From Bradyrhizobium erythrophlei (GTDB lineage: Bacteria > Pseudomonadota > Alphaproteobacteria > Rhizobiales > Xanthobacteraceae): a DNA stretch of 64,000 nt. Positions 1-9,608 of the stretch are shown piece by piece. The notes beneath the pieces were generated by a model. That model saw only the letters and a program-made list of their open reading frames with translations. It did no database searches and had not been told where the DNA came from. How positions within the stretch are numbered: the stretch's first letter is position 1; the number at the start of each line of letters is the position of its first letter. Where the stretch lies: positions 2,914,001-2,978,000 of the forward strand of contig NZ_LT670849.1 of the NCBI RefSeq assembly GCF_900142985.1, in the 5' to 3' direction. A program made the translations under genes and the position numbers.

Positions 1-336
1 CAGCACCCGCTGAAACAGGCTGCGGGCGACGCGAATCACCGAGGAATCTTCCAGCGCGGTCGCCGTCGAAGGCCGCCGCATCGCGTTGATCAGCGCAAGC
101 TCGCCGATCAGGGCACCGGGACCGGCCACGACCTCGGCACCACCATCCTGAATACGAAACGCGCCGCGCTGGACGATGAAGCCGGCATCGGCCTCGTCGC
201 CAGCATGGAAGAGCGCGGAGTCGCGCGGCATGTTGCGTTGTTCGGAGCCGATCGCCAGCATGCGCAACGACGCGGTCCCGAGCACGCGAAGCGTCGGGAC
301 TCGCTCCAGCAGGGCGACATCATCCTCGATCGACAT
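1..336 (-). CDS. cyclic nucleotide-binding domain protein, partial
   Basis: The reverse strand reads from an ATG at 336 and is still open at the window edge, so the C-terminus is missing. The visible 112 residues (start MSIEDDVALLERVPTL) look like a CAP-family effector-binding domain: an initial helix, then beta-roll segments such as DADAGFIVQRGAFRI-like strands and the phosphate-binding-cassette-like GALIGELALI. Whether a DNA-binding domain follows cannot be seen. It lies 39 bp downstream of the response regulator gene on the same strand, so co-transcription is likely. Ligand (cAMP, cGMP or none) is unknown. Confidence 0.8.
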   Translation of the reverse strand, partial: MSIEDDVALLERVPTLRVLGTASLRMLAIGSEQRNMPRDSALFHAGDEADAGFIVQRGAFRIQDGGAEVVAGPGALIGELALINAMRRPSTATALEDSSVIRVARSLFQRVL

Positions 337-375
337 CAGAGACCAGTTGCGCGACGAATCGTGAAGCGAATCGTA

Positions 376-1062
376 TCACGGCACCAGTTTGTAGCCACCG
401 GCTTCCGTCACCAGTATCTCCGGATTGGCGGCGTCCTTTTCGATCTTCTGGCGAAGCCGGTAGATATGGGTTTCCAGCGTGTGCGTAGTGACGCCGGAAT
501 TATAACCCCAGACTTCCTGAAGCAGCGTCTCGCGCGACACCGGCGCCTGACCGGCACGGTAGAGGAAGCGGAGAATCGCGGTTTCCTTTTCCGTCAGGCG
601 AACCTTGCGGGCGTTGGCGCCCGTCAGCATCTTGGAGCCGGGACGGAAGCTGTAGGGGCCGACCGAGAACACGGCGTCTTCGCTGGCTTCATGCTGGCGA
701 AGCTGCGCGCGGATGCGCGCCAGCAGCACCGCGAAACGGAATGGTTTGGCGACATAGTCATTGGCGCCGGATTCCAGTCCCAGGATCGTATCCGAATCGG
801 TGTCATGGCCGGTCAGCATGATGATCGGAGCCTTGAAGCCACCCTTGCGCAGGGAACGCACGACTTCGCGGCCATCGGTGTCGGGCAGCCCGACATCCAT
901 CAGCACCAGATCGGGCGCATCGGTCTTGGCGGCGGTCGCGCCTTTGGCGCCCGTGTCGACGGCGGAAGCTTCGAATTCGTCGTGTAGCGATAGTTGCTCC
1001 ACCAGCGTATCGCGCAGATCGGTATCGTCATCTACGATCAGGATCTTGCGGGCATTGGCCAT
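376..1062 (-). CDS. OmpR/PhoB-family response regulator (CenR-like)
   Basis: A two-component response regulator of 228 residues. The N-terminal receiver has the acidic pocket at D11-D13, the phospho-acceptor D56 (LMDVGLP), T84 and K106 (VAKPF). Residues from about 130 to the end form a winged-helix DNA-binding domain with the TRLRQK-type recognition region (THTLETHIYRLRQKIE). The overall sequence resembles the alphaproteobacterial envelope regulator CenR, but I recognise this only by general likeness. No histidine kinase is adjacent; downstream on the same strand is the cyclic-nucleotide-binding gene. Start is the ATG at 1062. Confidence 0.9.
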   Translation of the reverse strand: MANARKILIVDDDTDLRDTLVEQLSLHDEFEASAVDTGAKGATAAKTDAPDLVLMDVGLPDTDGREVVRSLRKGGFKAPIIMLTGHDTDSDTILGLESGANDYVAKPFRFAVLLARIRAQLRQHEASEDAVFSVGPYSFRPGSKMLTGANARKVRLTEKETAILRFLYRAGQAPVSRETLLQEVWGYNSGVTTHTLETHIYRLRQKIEKDAANPEILVTEAGGYKLVP

Positions 1063-1286
1063 GGGTATAGTCCTTATGAAGGCAGCGGCGCGGGCCCAGG
1101 GGGTTGGGCCGGGTCGTAGTGGTCAAACGGGGATCTTCAAGACTTTCGTCATGAGGTATGCGGCTGTTACGAATTCACAAGCCGAAACGCAATCTACCCT
1201 AGGATTCGCGGGCATTTAGATGAATGTCCTGTAATGCGGCGGGTCGAATTGTCCCATGACCCGCAATCGAAAGACTCCGGAAGTCC

Positions 1287-1856
1287 ATGGATAATTCCCG
1301 GTTTTCAGACACTTATGCAAAAAACGGACGCGACCAGCCGCTAACCACGATTCGCATCCATGCGGCGGCGGGTAACCCTTGCCGCGGCTGGCTCATGGCC
1401 GGCCGACAGACGATCCCGGTTGCGCTGGGCCGGGGAGGGATCATTGCCAATAAACGCGAGGGCGACGGGGGAACCCCGAAAGGAACTTTCCGGCCGCGGC
1501 AATTGTGGTGGCGCGCCGACCGCTCGCCGAGACCTCAAACCTTCCTGCCCCTTCGTCCCATCCGTCCCGAGGATGCCTGGTGCGAGGACCCGACCAGCCG
1601 CCATTACAATCAACCGATCGAGCTCGGCAGCGAGACCAGCGGCGACCGGCTCACGCGCGAGGACCATCTCTACGATTTCATCGTCGAGATCAATCACAAC
1701 ACCTCACCGCGCATCGCCGGCCGCGGCAGTGCGGTGTTCCTTCATCTCGCGCGCCCGAATTTTTCGCCGACGGCCGGATGCGTCTCGATGACAAAATCAG
1801 CCATGCTGCAATTGTTGCGCCGGATGGGCACCGATACCAAGATCATCATCAGCTGA
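1287..1856 (+). CDS. L,D-transpeptidase (YkuD domain) family protein
   Basis: A 189-residue protein of the YkuD-type family that forms or trims 3-3 peptidoglycan cross-links or anchors lipoproteins to the wall. The C-terminal part carries the family signature: a His at 153 followed by the catalytic Cys in TAGCVSM (Cys165). The middle has GGTPKGTF, typical of YkuD proteins. No clear signal peptide precedes the domain, which is odd for a periplasmic enzyme, although many alphaproteobacterial members of this short subgroup also lack one. The next gene starts 18 bp downstream, so the two may be co-transcribed. Catalytic activity is inferred from the motif only. Confidence 0.88.
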   Translation: MDNSRFSDTYAKNGRDQPLTTIRIHAAAGNPCRGWLMAGRQTIPVALGRGGIIANKREGDGGTPKGTFRPRQLWWRADRSPRPQTFLPLRPIRPEDAWCEDPTSRHYNQPIELGSETSGDRLTREDHLYDFIVEINHNTSPRIAGRGSAVFLHLARPNFSPTAGCVSMTKSAMLQLLRRMGTDTKIIIS

Positions 1857-1874
1857 AATCTTAAGGGAAGCACG

Positions 1875-2660
1875 ATGCTCGACGACGACAAGATCGCGGC
1901 TGCCGCAAAGACGCTGAGCGATCACTGGCGCGCCGGCACCAAGCTGACGAACCTCGACGCTTCGATCCGGCCTCGGGATCGCGCCGAGGGTTATGCGGTG
2001 CAGGCCGCGCTTGCAAAACAATCGAGCAGCCCATTGTTCGGTTGGAAGATCGCAGCGACCAGCGAAGCCGGACAGAAGCACATCAATGTCAGTGGGCCGC
2101 TCGCGGGACGCATTTTCACGCAGACGGTCGTCGCCGATGGCGGCACGGCTTCGATGAAGGGCAACGAGATGCGGGTCGGCGAAGCCGAATTCGCTTTCCG
2201 GTTCGCGCGCGATTTGCCACCACGGACCGACCCCTACTCGATGCAGGAGGTGTTGGGGGCCGTCGGCACGCTGCATCCGGCGATCGAAATTCCGGATTCG
2301 CGCTTTGCGGATTTCGTCAGCGCCGGCGAAGCCCAGCTCATCGCCGACAATGCCTGCGCGCACCTCTTTGTGCTGGGCGACCCGACCTCTGCAGACTGGC
2401 GCAGCCGCGATCTCATCGAGGAGCGGCCGGTCGTCACGCTGCGAGGCGAAAAACATATCGGCCACGGCAAGAACGTGCTCGGTGATCCGCGCGTCGCGCT
2501 CGCCTGGTGCGTCAACGAACTGCGCGCACTCGGCATCACGCTGCGCGAAGGCGAGGTCATCACGACAGGGACTTGCTGCACGCCGTTGCCGATCCAGGCC
2601 AGCGACGTCTTTGCCGCCGACTTCGGCGCGCTCGGAAAAGTATCGGTGGGATTTGGCTAG
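1875..2660 (+). CDS. 2-keto-4-pentenoate hydratase/fumarylacetoacetase-like protein
   Basis: A 261-residue protein resembling MhpD-type hydratases, which add water to 2-hydroxypenta-2,4-dienoates in aromatic meta-cleavage pathways. Visible family features are the GWKIAATSEAGQ segment near residue 55, the GEAEFAFRFARDLP acidic metal-binding region near residue 100 and the IEIPDSRF segment near residue 138. No other aromatic-degradation gene is near, so the true substrate is uncertain. It follows the L,D-transpeptidase gene by 18 bp with a GGGAAG ribosome site, and ends convergently 13 bp from the YggS gene. Confidence 0.85.
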   Translation: MLDDDKIAAAAKTLSDHWRAGTKLTNLDASIRPRDRAEGYAVQAALAKQSSSPLFGWKIAATSEAGQKHINVSGPLAGRIFTQTVVADGGTASMKGNEMRVGEAEFAFRFARDLPPRTDPYSMQEVLGAVGTLHPAIEIPDSRFADFVSAGEAQLIADNACAHLFVLGDPTSADWRSRDLIEERPVVTLRGEKHIGHGKNVLGDPRVALAWCVNELRALGITLREGEVITTGTCCTPLPIQASDVFAADFGALGKVSVGFG

Positions 2661-2673
2661 GGCTGCTTCGCCA

Positions 2674-3399
2674 TTAGCCCCGATGTCCGAAGATCGCCGA
2701 GCCAACGCGAATGTGGGTTGCGCCCATCGCAATTGCGATCGCGAAATCCGCACTCATGCCCATCGAGATATTCGCCAGGCCGTTGCGCGCGGCGATCTTG
2801 GCCGTCAGCGCGAAGTGCGGCGCCGGCGCATCGTTGACCGGTGGAATACACATCAGGCCCGAAATCTCCAGCCCGTACTTCTCGCGACAACTGGCGATGA
2901 AGCCGTCGGCCTCCGTGGGCGCGATACCGGCTTTTTGCGGCTCTTCGCCGGTGTTGAGCTGAACGAAGAGTTGCGGCCGCCGGGACTGTGAGCGGAATTC
3001 CCTGGCCAAGGCTTCGCAAAGGCTCGGACGATCGACCGAATGGATCGCGTCGAACAATGCCACCGCTTCCTTGGCCTTGTTGGATTGCAGTGGACCGATG
3101 AGATGAACGGAAAGGCCGGGGTAGGCCGACATTAACCCTGGCCACTTGCTCTTGGCTTCCTGAACGCGGTTCTCCCCGAATACGCCTTGTCCTGCCTTGA
3201 TGACCGGCAGAATCGCCGGCGCATCGAAGGTCTTGGAAACAGCAACGAGCGTCACCGTCGCGCGATCGCGACGCGCCTCCTTGCAGGCCCGTGCAATCGC
3301 CTCTTCGACGGCGGCGAGTCCGGTTGGTAAATGTTCGGTTAGCGAAGCGTTTTCAGAGGCCATCGGCGCCGCCAGTTCGAAATCGATCGATTGTTTCAT
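2674..3399 (-). CDS. YggS/PROSC family PLP-binding homeostasis protein
   Basis: A 241-residue member of the pyridoxal-phosphate homeostasis family (alanine-racemase-like TIM barrel without known catalysis). The PLP-lysine motif is in TLVAVSKTF; further marks are GENRVQEAKSKW, HLIGPLQSNKAK and the C-terminal LSMGMSADF-like phosphate site (ISMGMSADFAIAI) and RVGSAIFG. Two starts are plausible: the ATG at 3399, used here, and an ATG at 3363 that begins MASENASL. Neither has a strong ribosome site. It is divergent from the diguanylate cyclase gene, sharing a short 67-bp intergenic region. Confidence 0.9.
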   Translation of the reverse strand: MKQSIDFELAAPMASENASLTEHLPTGLAAVEEAIARACKEARRDRATVTLVAVSKTFDAPAILPVIKAGQGVFGENRVQEAKSKWPGLMSAYPGLSVHLIGPLQSNKAKEAVALFDAIHSVDRPSLCEALAREFRSQSRRPQLFVQLNTGEEPQKAGIAPTEADGFIASCREKYGLEISGLMCIPPVNDAPAPHFALTAKIAARNGLANISMGMSADFAIAIAMGATHIRVGSAIFGHRG

Positions 3400-3466
3400 T
3401 TTTATATATTCGGAACAGAGCTTCTTGAAGGCTTCCCTATACGGTGCGCTTGGGGCGGGAACCAGC

Positions 3467-5161
3467 ATGTCAGGCTTTGACATCAAGCGCAAAAGTGCAG
3501 GACTGGACAAGCTATTTGGAATCCGCGCGCGGCTAGCCCTGCTGGCGCTGATCCTGGTGGCGCCGTTGATGCTTGAACGTGCCCGCTCGCTCGAAGAGAC
3601 CCGCAACAAGCAGATCGCACACGCCTACTCCGAATTCACCAGGCTTGCCCAGCAGAGCGCCGACAGCCAGCGCGAAGCCGTCGCTTCGGTCGAGACCGTG
3701 CTGAAATCGGCGGCCCATATTCAGGCCGCGACGAGTGCCTTTGAGCCGAACTGTAACACGCTGACGGCCAGTCTTCCGGTCAGGTTGCCGTGGATTCGCA
3801 GCCTGTCGATCGTCGGCAATGACGGCCGGATCAAATGCGCAACCCTCGACACGCTGCTCAACCTCGACCTGAACGACCGCGATTATTTCAAACGGGCGCG
3901 GTTGGCGCGCGACCTCGTGTTCAGCGATTTTCTGCATTCCAAATACGACAATGAGCCGATCGTGATGGCGGCCTATCCGGTCGCCGCGGTTACTCCCGAA
4001 TCCGACCTGCTCGTTGTGGCCGCCATCAATCTCGACTGGATGTCGAAGATCATGAACGACCTCTCTGGTCGCCGCGGCATTTTGGCCATCCTCGTTGATA
4101 GTACCGGAACGGTGCTGGCGGCGCCGGCGGATATGACACGCATGGTCGGCCGCTCGCTCACCGGCGTCCCGGCGCTGGCCGGCGCGGTCACACGCGCGAT
4201 CAATTCCGATCAAGAGACCGGCTTGTTTTCGTTTCCCTCTACCGACGGGGTCAAGCGCACGTTGAGTTTCTCGCGCATTCCCGGCACGGAATCGCGCCTG
4301 CTCCTGATCGTCGACGAAGCCAAGGTGGCCGCCGGCATCAACCGCGAGATCCGCAACGCCTACTTGCTGCTCTGCCTGGTCTGCGCGTTCGTGCTGGTGG
4401 GAGCTCTCGTCGCCGCTGAAAAGCTCATCATCCAGCCTATCCACAAGCTCGTGACGATTGCACGCCGCTTCGGCGAAGGCGATCTGTCGGCCCGCGCGGC
4501 CGACAGCCGGTTGCCGGCCGAGTTTGCGCCGCTCGCCCGCGCGTTCGACGCCATGGCGAGCCAACTCTCGGAACGGGAGCGCGATCTGATCGCCTCCAAC
4601 GACCGCCTTACCGTGATAGCCTCGATCGACATGCTGTCGGGGCTCGCCAATCGCCGCGGCTTCCAGAGCCGGCTCGATTTCGAGTGGATGAAGGCCCAGC
4701 AATGCGGCGGTGAGCTGTCGCTCTTGATGATCGACGTCGATCACTTCAAGTTGTTCAACGACACCTACGGCCATCCCGAGGGCGACGCCTGCCTCTCGCG
4801 GATTGGCGAAGCGCTCGCCGGCATCGCCGCGGCGACATCGGGCTTCGCCGCCCGCTATGGTGGCGAGGAATTCAGCCTGTTGCTGCCGAACACCACGACC
4901 GGCCGCGCACTTGAGATCGGCGAAATGGCGCGGGTGACGGTACAGGAGCTGGCCATCCCGCACGTCACCTCCAGCCATATGGCGGTCACGGTCAGCGTGG
5001 GCGTGGCCGGCGTGAAGCCGTGCGAGGCGCTTAACCCCAGCGACCTCCTCGAGGCTGCGGATGCGAGCCTCTATGTCGCCAAGCGCAACGGCCGCAACGC
5101 CGTGGCCGAACACGGCCTTGGCCGAACGGCCGAGAACGGCGCCGTCGCGCTCGCCAGCTAG
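3467..5161 (+). CDS. membrane-bound diguanylate cyclase (sensor-HAMP-GGDEF)
   Basis: A 564-residue protein predicted to make cyclic di-GMP. Residues about 16-36 form the first membrane segment. A periplasmic sensor region of about 260 residues (Cache-like) follows, then a second membrane segment near 298-320, a HAMP linker near 320-372 and a GGDEF domain to about 545. The active-site loop is intact as GGEEF at residues 465-469, and the metal-binding segment MIDVDHFKLFND is present. The RxxD inhibitory site normally just before the active loop is not seen. No EAL domain is present. Start is the ATG at 3467 behind a GGGGCGGGA ribosome site. Confidence 0.92.
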   Translation: MSGFDIKRKSAGLDKLFGIRARLALLALILVAPLMLERARSLEETRNKQIAHAYSEFTRLAQQSADSQREAVASVETVLKSAAHIQAATSAFEPNCNTLTASLPVRLPWIRSLSIVGNDGRIKCATLDTLLNLDLNDRDYFKRARLARDLVFSDFLHSKYDNEPIVMAAYPVAAVTPESDLLVVAAINLDWMSKIMNDLSGRRGILAILVDSTGTVLAAPADMTRMVGRSLTGVPALAGAVTRAINSDQETGLFSFPSTDGVKRTLSFSRIPGTESRLLLIVDEAKVAAGINREIRNAYLLLCLVCAFVLVGALVAAEKLIIQPIHKLVTIARRFGEGDLSARAADSRLPAEFAPLARAFDAMASQLSERERDLIASNDRLTVIASIDMLSGLANRRGFQSRLDFEWMKAQQCGGELSLLMIDVDHFKLFNDTYGHPEGDACLSRIGEALAGIAAATSGFAARYGGEEFSLLLPNTTTGRALEIGEMARVTVQELAIPHVTSSHMAVTVSVGVAGVKPCEALNPSDLLEAADASLYVAKRNGRNAVAEHGLGRTAENGAVALAS

Positions 5162-5287
5162 GTCACCCTCAGCCGCCGCCGATCGGATCGCGGACCGCCC
5201 CGCCCCGTTGACCGGAAAGCTGCTTTTGTGGCCTATTCCGCCGTCCTTGACGGATGGCCCGAATCCACGAAAAGCCCCCACGATTCC

Positions 5288-7912
5288 ATGAGTTCCGAAC
5301 GCTATAACGCCCGCGAATCCGAGCCCTATTGGCAGCGCCAATGGGATGAAAAGGCGATTTTCGCCGCCAAGAACGACGATCCGCGGCCGAAATACTATGT
5401 GCTCGAGATGTTCCCCTACCCTTCCGGGCGCATCCATATCGGGCACGTCCGCAATTATACGCTCGGCGACGTGCTGGCCCGCTTCATGCGCGCCAAGGGA
5501 TTCAACGTGCTGCATCCGATGGGCTGGGATGCGTTCGGGCTGCCGGCCGAAAACGCGGCGATCGAGCGCAAGGTGGCGCCGAAGGCCTGGACCTACGACA
5601 ACATCGACGCAATGAAGAAGCAGTTGCGTTCGATCGGCCTCTCGCTCGACTGGTCGAGAGAATTCGCCACCTGCGACCCGTCCTACTACCGGCACCAGCA
5701 AAAGATGTTCAACGACTTCCTGCGCGCAGGGCTCGCCGAGCGCGAGAAGCGCAAGGTCAACTGGGACCCGGTGGACATGACCGTGCTCGCCAACGAGCAG
5801 GTGATCGACGGTCGCGGCTGGCGCTCGGGCGCCGTTGTCGAACAGCGCGAAATGAATCAGTGGGTCTTCAAGATCACGAAGTACTCGCAGGAACTTTTGG
5901 ACGCGCTCGATACGCTCGACCGTTGGCCGGACAAGGTGCGGCTGATGCAGCGCAACTGGATCGGGCGCAGCGAAGGCCTGCTGGTCCGCTTTGCGCTCGA
6001 CGAGGCAACGACGCCTGCCGGCGAAACCGAGCTGAAGATTTTCACGACGCGGCCCGACACGCTGTTCGGCGCCAAATTCATGGCGATTTCGGCGGATCAT
6101 CCGCTGGCGCAAGCTGCTGCTGCGAAGAATCCCGCTCTCGCCGAATTCATCGCCGAGATCAAGCGCATCGGCACGGCGCAGGAAGCGATCGATACCGCCG
6201 AGAAGCAGGGATTTGATACCGGCATCCGCGCCATCCACCCGTTTGACCCGAACTGGAAGCTGCCGGTCTACGTCGCCAACTTCGTGCTGATGGAATACGG
6301 CACCGGCGCGATCTTCGGCTGCCCCGCACACGACCAGCGCGACCTCGATTTCGTCAACAAGTACAATCTCGGCAACACGCCGGTGGTTTGCCCCGAGGGC
6401 CAGGATCCGAAAACCTTCGTGATCACGGACACCGCCTATGACGGCGACGGCCGCATGATCAATTCGCGCTTCCTCGATGGCATGACGATTGATCAGGCCA
6501 AGGAAGAGGTCGCGAAACGGCTGGAGAGCGAGTTGCGCGGCAATGCGCCGGTCGGCGAGCGGCAGGTCAATTTCCGCCTGCGCGATTGGGGCATCTCACG
6601 CCAGCGCTACTGGGGCTGTCCGATCCCGGTCATTCATTGTCCGAAATGCGACGTGGTTCCGGTCCCCGACAAGGACTTGCCGGTGGTGCTGCCCGAAGAC
6701 GTGACCTTCGACAGACCGGGCAACGCACTCGACCATCACCCGACGTGGAAGCACGTCAATTGTCCGCAATGCGGCGGCAAAGCGACGCGCGAAACCGACA
6801 CCATGGACACCTTCGTGGATTCGTCCTGGTATTTCGCGCGCTTCACCGATCCCTGGAACGAGACGTCGCCGACCACGCCTGCCGTCGCCAACCGGATGAT
6901 GCCGGTCGACCAGTATATCGGTGGCGTCGAGCACGCGATCCTGCATCTCTTGTACAGCCGCTTCTTCACCCGCGCGATGAAGGCCACCGGCCACATCGAC
7001 ATGACGGAACCGTTCGCCGGCATGTTCACGCAGGGCATGGTGGTGCACGAGACCTATCAGAAGGCCGACGGCACCTACGTCACGCCGGCGGAAGTAAAGG
7101 TCGAGATGGTCGGCAGTGAGCGCCGCGCCATCATGATCTATGGCGGCGACGAGATCACGATCGGCCCGATCGAGAAAATGTCGAAGTCGAAGAAGAACAC
7201 GGTCGACCCCGACGACATCATCGCGACCTACGGCGCCGACGTCGCCCGCTGGTTCATGCTGTCGGACTCGCCGCCCGACCGCGACGTGATCTGGAGCGAC
7301 GAGCGCGTGCAGGGCGCTGCGCGTTTCGTGCAGCGTCTCTGGCGACTGATCAACGAATCGGCCGAGATCGGCGCGGTGGCGCCGGCGGCACGGCCTGCAT
7401 CCTTCGGCGCGGATGCGCTCGGCTTGCGCAAGGCAACCCACGGCGCACTCGACAAGGTGTCCACCGGCATCGAGCGACTGCACTTCAATGTCTGCCTGGC
7501 CCATATCCGGGAATTTTCCAACGCGCTCGGCGAAATCCTGGCCCGGCCCGGTCAGCGCGCGCCCGACCTGATTTGGGCGATCCGGGAAGCCGGCGTCACC
7601 CTCGTCCAATTGGTTGCGCCAATGATGCCTCATCTGGCGGAAGCCTGCTGGGTGGTCCTAAAGCAGCCGGGTCTGGTCTCGGAGGCGAACTGGCCCCAAA
7701 TCGAACGAGATTTGCTGGTTGAAGACACGGTGACGCTGGTCGTCCAGGTCAATGGCAAGAAACGGGGTGAGGTGACTGTGGCGCGCACCGCCCAGAATCC
7801 GGAAATTGAGGCTGCCGTTTTGGCCCTTGATGCGGTAAAACAATCCCTAGGGGACAAACCCGTGCGTAAAGTGATTGTTGTTCCGATGAGGATCGTGAAT
7901 GTCGTTGGCTAG
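5288..7912 (+). CDS. leuS: leucyl-tRNA synthetase
   Basis: A class I aminoacyl-tRNA synthetase of 874 residues that charges tRNA-Leu in the cytoplasm. The HIGH motif is at residues 50-53 and KMSKS at 630-634. Between them are the CP1 editing domain ([12 protein letters not shown]) and zinc-ribbon-like cysteine pairs (CPKCD, CPQCGG). The C-terminal anticodon-binding and LeuRS-specific domains are complete. The ATG at 5288 ([10 protein letters not shown]) matches the family start. It overlaps lptE by 14 bp, and the leuS-lptE-holA order is a conserved alphaproteobacterial unit. Confidence 0.98.
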   Translation: MSSERYNARESEPYWQRQWDEKAIFAAKNDDPRPKYYVLEMFPYPSGRIHIGHVRNYTLGDVLARFMRAKGFNVLHPMGWDAFGLPAENAAIERKVAPKAWTYDNIDAMKKQLRSIGLSLDWSREFATCDPSYYRHQQKMFNDFLRAGLAEREKRKVNWDPVDMTVLANEQVIDGRGWRSGAVVEQREMNQWVFKITKYSQELLDALDTLDRWPDKVRLMQRNWIGRSEGLLVRFALDEATTPAGETELKIFTTRPDTLFGAKFMAISADHPLAQAAAAKNPALAEFIAEIKRIGTAQEAIDTAEKQGFDTGIRAIHPFDPNWKLPVYVANFVLMEYGTGAIFGCPAHDQRDLDFVNKYNLGNTPVVCPEGQDPKTFVITDTAYDGDGRMINSRFLDGMTIDQAKEEVAKRLESELRGNAPVGERQVNFRLRDWGISRQRYWGCPIPVIHCPKCDVVPVPDKDLPVVLPEDVTFDRPGNALDHHPTWKHVNCPQCGGKATRETDTMDTFVDSSWYFARFTDPWNETSPTTPAVANRMMPVDQYIGGVEHAILHLLYSRFFTRAMKATGHIDMTEPFAGMFTQGMVVHETYQKADGTYVTPAEVKVEMVGSERRAIMIYGGDEITIGPIEKMSKSKKNTVDPDDIIATYGADVARWFMLSDSPPDRDVIWSDERVQGAARFVQRLWRLINESAEIGAVAPAARPASFGADALGLRKATHGALDKVSTGIERLHFNVCLAHIREFSNALGEILARPGQRAPDLIWAIREAGVTLVQLVAPMMPHLAEACWVVLKQPGLVSEANWPQIERDLLVEDTVTLVVQVNGKKRGEVTVARTAQNPEIEAAVLALDAVKQSLGDKPVRKVIVVPMRIVNVVG

Positions 7913-8450
7913 GATTCGAATCCTCAGTCGGTTTCTCGTCGTGGCTGCGCTGGCGGCCCTGACGGCGGGTTGCTTTCAGCCGATGTACGCCGAACGTGCC
8001 GACGGTACGCCGGGCCTACGGGACAAATTGATGGGCGTGGAACTCCCGCCCGTCGACAAGCCCAACTCATCGCGCGAGGCCCGCATCGGTGTCGCAATCC
8101 GCAATGCATTGGCGTTCAAGCTTTATGGCAATGCAACCGGTGGACCGCCGACCCATCGGCTGGTGATCAAATTCAGCACCTCGCGTTATGACCTGTTGAC
8201 CGACCCCAATACGGGGCTGCCGACCAGCGAAAATTACGGCATCGACGCCCAGTACAATTTGATCGACAACGCGACCAACAAGTCGGTGATGACCGGAACC
8301 ACGTTCTCGCACCTCTCCTTCGATATTCCCGGCAGCTACCAGCGTTTCTCCCGCGAGCGCGCCCTGCGTGATGCCGAGGATCGCGCCAGTCAGGAAGTCG
8401 CCGAGAACATCAAGACGCGGCTTGCCTCCTACTTCTATTCCGGCGCCTGA
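7899..8450 (+). CDS. lptE: LPS assembly outer-membrane lipoprotein LptE
   Basis: A 183-residue lipoprotein. Residues 1-25 are a signal peptide ending in the lipobox LTAGC, so the mature protein starts at Cys25 and is lipid-anchored. It is the plug/partner of LptD in placing lipopolysaccharide in the outer membrane. Similarity to characterised LptE is low, as usual in alphaproteobacteria; position between leuS and holA is the strongest support. It overlaps the 3' end of leuS by 14 bp, suggesting translational coupling. Confidence 0.85.
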   Translation: MSLARIRILSRFLVVAALAALTAGCFQPMYAERADGTPGLRDKLMGVELPPVDKPNSSREARIGVAIRNALAFKLYGNATGGPPTHRLVIKFSTSRYDLLTDPNTGLPTSENYGIDAQYNLIDNATNKSVMTGTTFSHLSFDIPGSYQRFSRERALRDAEDRASQEVAENIKTRLASYFYSGA

Positions 8451-8561
8451 GTATTTAAGCCTTCGCCACCCTCCGAGAAGCAAGACGCAGGTCTTTCGTT
8501 GTCTCGGCCATTCGCGTTGGCGCGGCTTCGCCAATCCGAAAACGACAGGTACTGTTCGCCC

Positions 8562-9590
8562 ATGGTGGCGCTTCGCGGAAAAGAGATCGACAGCTTTCTG
8601 GCTCGGCCCGATCCGGGCCGTCCGATCATCCTGCTTTACGGTCCGGATGCGGGTCTCGTGCGTGAGCGCGCCGAAGCGCTGTTGGCGTCGGCGGTCGACG
8701 ACCCCACCGATCCATTCTCGCTGGTCAGGCTGGACGGAGATGAGCTTTCGGCCGAACCATCGCGGCTGGTCGATGAAGCCTTGACCATTCCCCTGTTCGG
8801 CGGACGCCGCGCGATACGCGTTCGCGCCGGTTCGCGGAGTTTTGCCAGCGGCGTCGATGCGCTGGCGGAGACGCCGCTGAAGGACTGTCGCATCGTGATC
8901 GAGGCCGGCGAGTTACGGCCAGAATCCCCGCTGCGCAAGGCTTGCGAGCGCGCCAAGACGGCGGTGGCGATCGCCTGCTATCCCGACACCGAACGCGACC
9001 TCGCCAAACTGATCGACGACGAACTGAAGCTCTCGAATCTGCGCGTCGCCTCGGATGCCCGCGCGGTATTGATGGGCCTGCTCGGCGGCGATCGGCAGGC
9101 ATCGCGCAATGAACTGCGCAAGCTGACGCTCTATGCGCATGGCAAGAACGAAGTAACGCTCGACGATGTGATGGCGGTCGTGGCCGATGCCTCTGAGCTC
9201 AAGATCGACCCGATTGTTGACGGCGCCTTTGCCGGTAATCCCTCCGCCGTCGAGACCGAATTCGCCAAGGCGATGGTCGCGGGCACCTATCCCGGCGTGA
9301 TCATCTCGGCCGCGCAGCGCCAGGCCGCGTGGCTGCACAATTCCGCGGTCGCCATCGCCGATGGAACGCCGATCTCCGCCGTGCTCGACGGCGGATTCCC
9401 ACGGTTGCATTTTTCACGAAAGAACAATGTCGAGGCAGCGCTGCGCAACTTCGACGCCGCGCGGCTCATGCTGGTGATCGATCAGCTCGCAACGGCCGCG
9501 CTTGAAATGCGCAAGCAGGCGACGCTCGCCGCTGCCATTGCCCAGCGCGCGCTGCTTTCGATCGCAGCGAATGCCAGACGGCGGGGCTAA
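8562..9590 (+). CDS. holA: DNA polymerase III delta subunit
   Basis: A 342-residue protein of the clamp-loader delta family, which opens the beta sliding clamp. The N-terminal segment IILLYGPDAGLVRERAEAL is the family's degenerate P-loop region. The middle shows ASRNELRKLTLYA and DASELKIDPIVDGAFAGN, typical of HolA. I use the ATG at 8562 (MVALRGKEID) rather than an upstream in-frame start because the family begins there. It is the third gene of leuS-lptE-holA and ends convergently 18 bp from parB. Confidence 0.95.
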   Translation: MVALRGKEIDSFLARPDPGRPIILLYGPDAGLVRERAEALLASAVDDPTDPFSLVRLDGDELSAEPSRLVDEALTIPLFGGRRAIRVRAGSRSFASGVDALAETPLKDCRIVIEAGELRPESPLRKACERAKTAVAIACYPDTERDLAKLIDDELKLSNLRVASDARAVLMGLLGGDRQASRNELRKLTLYAHGKNEVTLDDVMAVVADASELKIDPIVDGAFAGNPSAVETEFAKAMVAGTYPGVIISAAQRQAAWLHNSAVAIADGTPISAVLDGGFPRLHFSRKNNVEAALRNFDAARLMLVIDQLATAALEMRKQATLAAAIAQRALLSIAANARRRG

Positions 9591-9608
9591 GCGGAAAGCC
9601 GCGGCGCT

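Noticed and set aside
3533..6331. Very long minus-strand open frame (932 codons)
   Set aside because: It is antisense to the diguanylate cyclase and leuS, both of which have clear family motifs. High-GC codon bias makes long shadow frames common.
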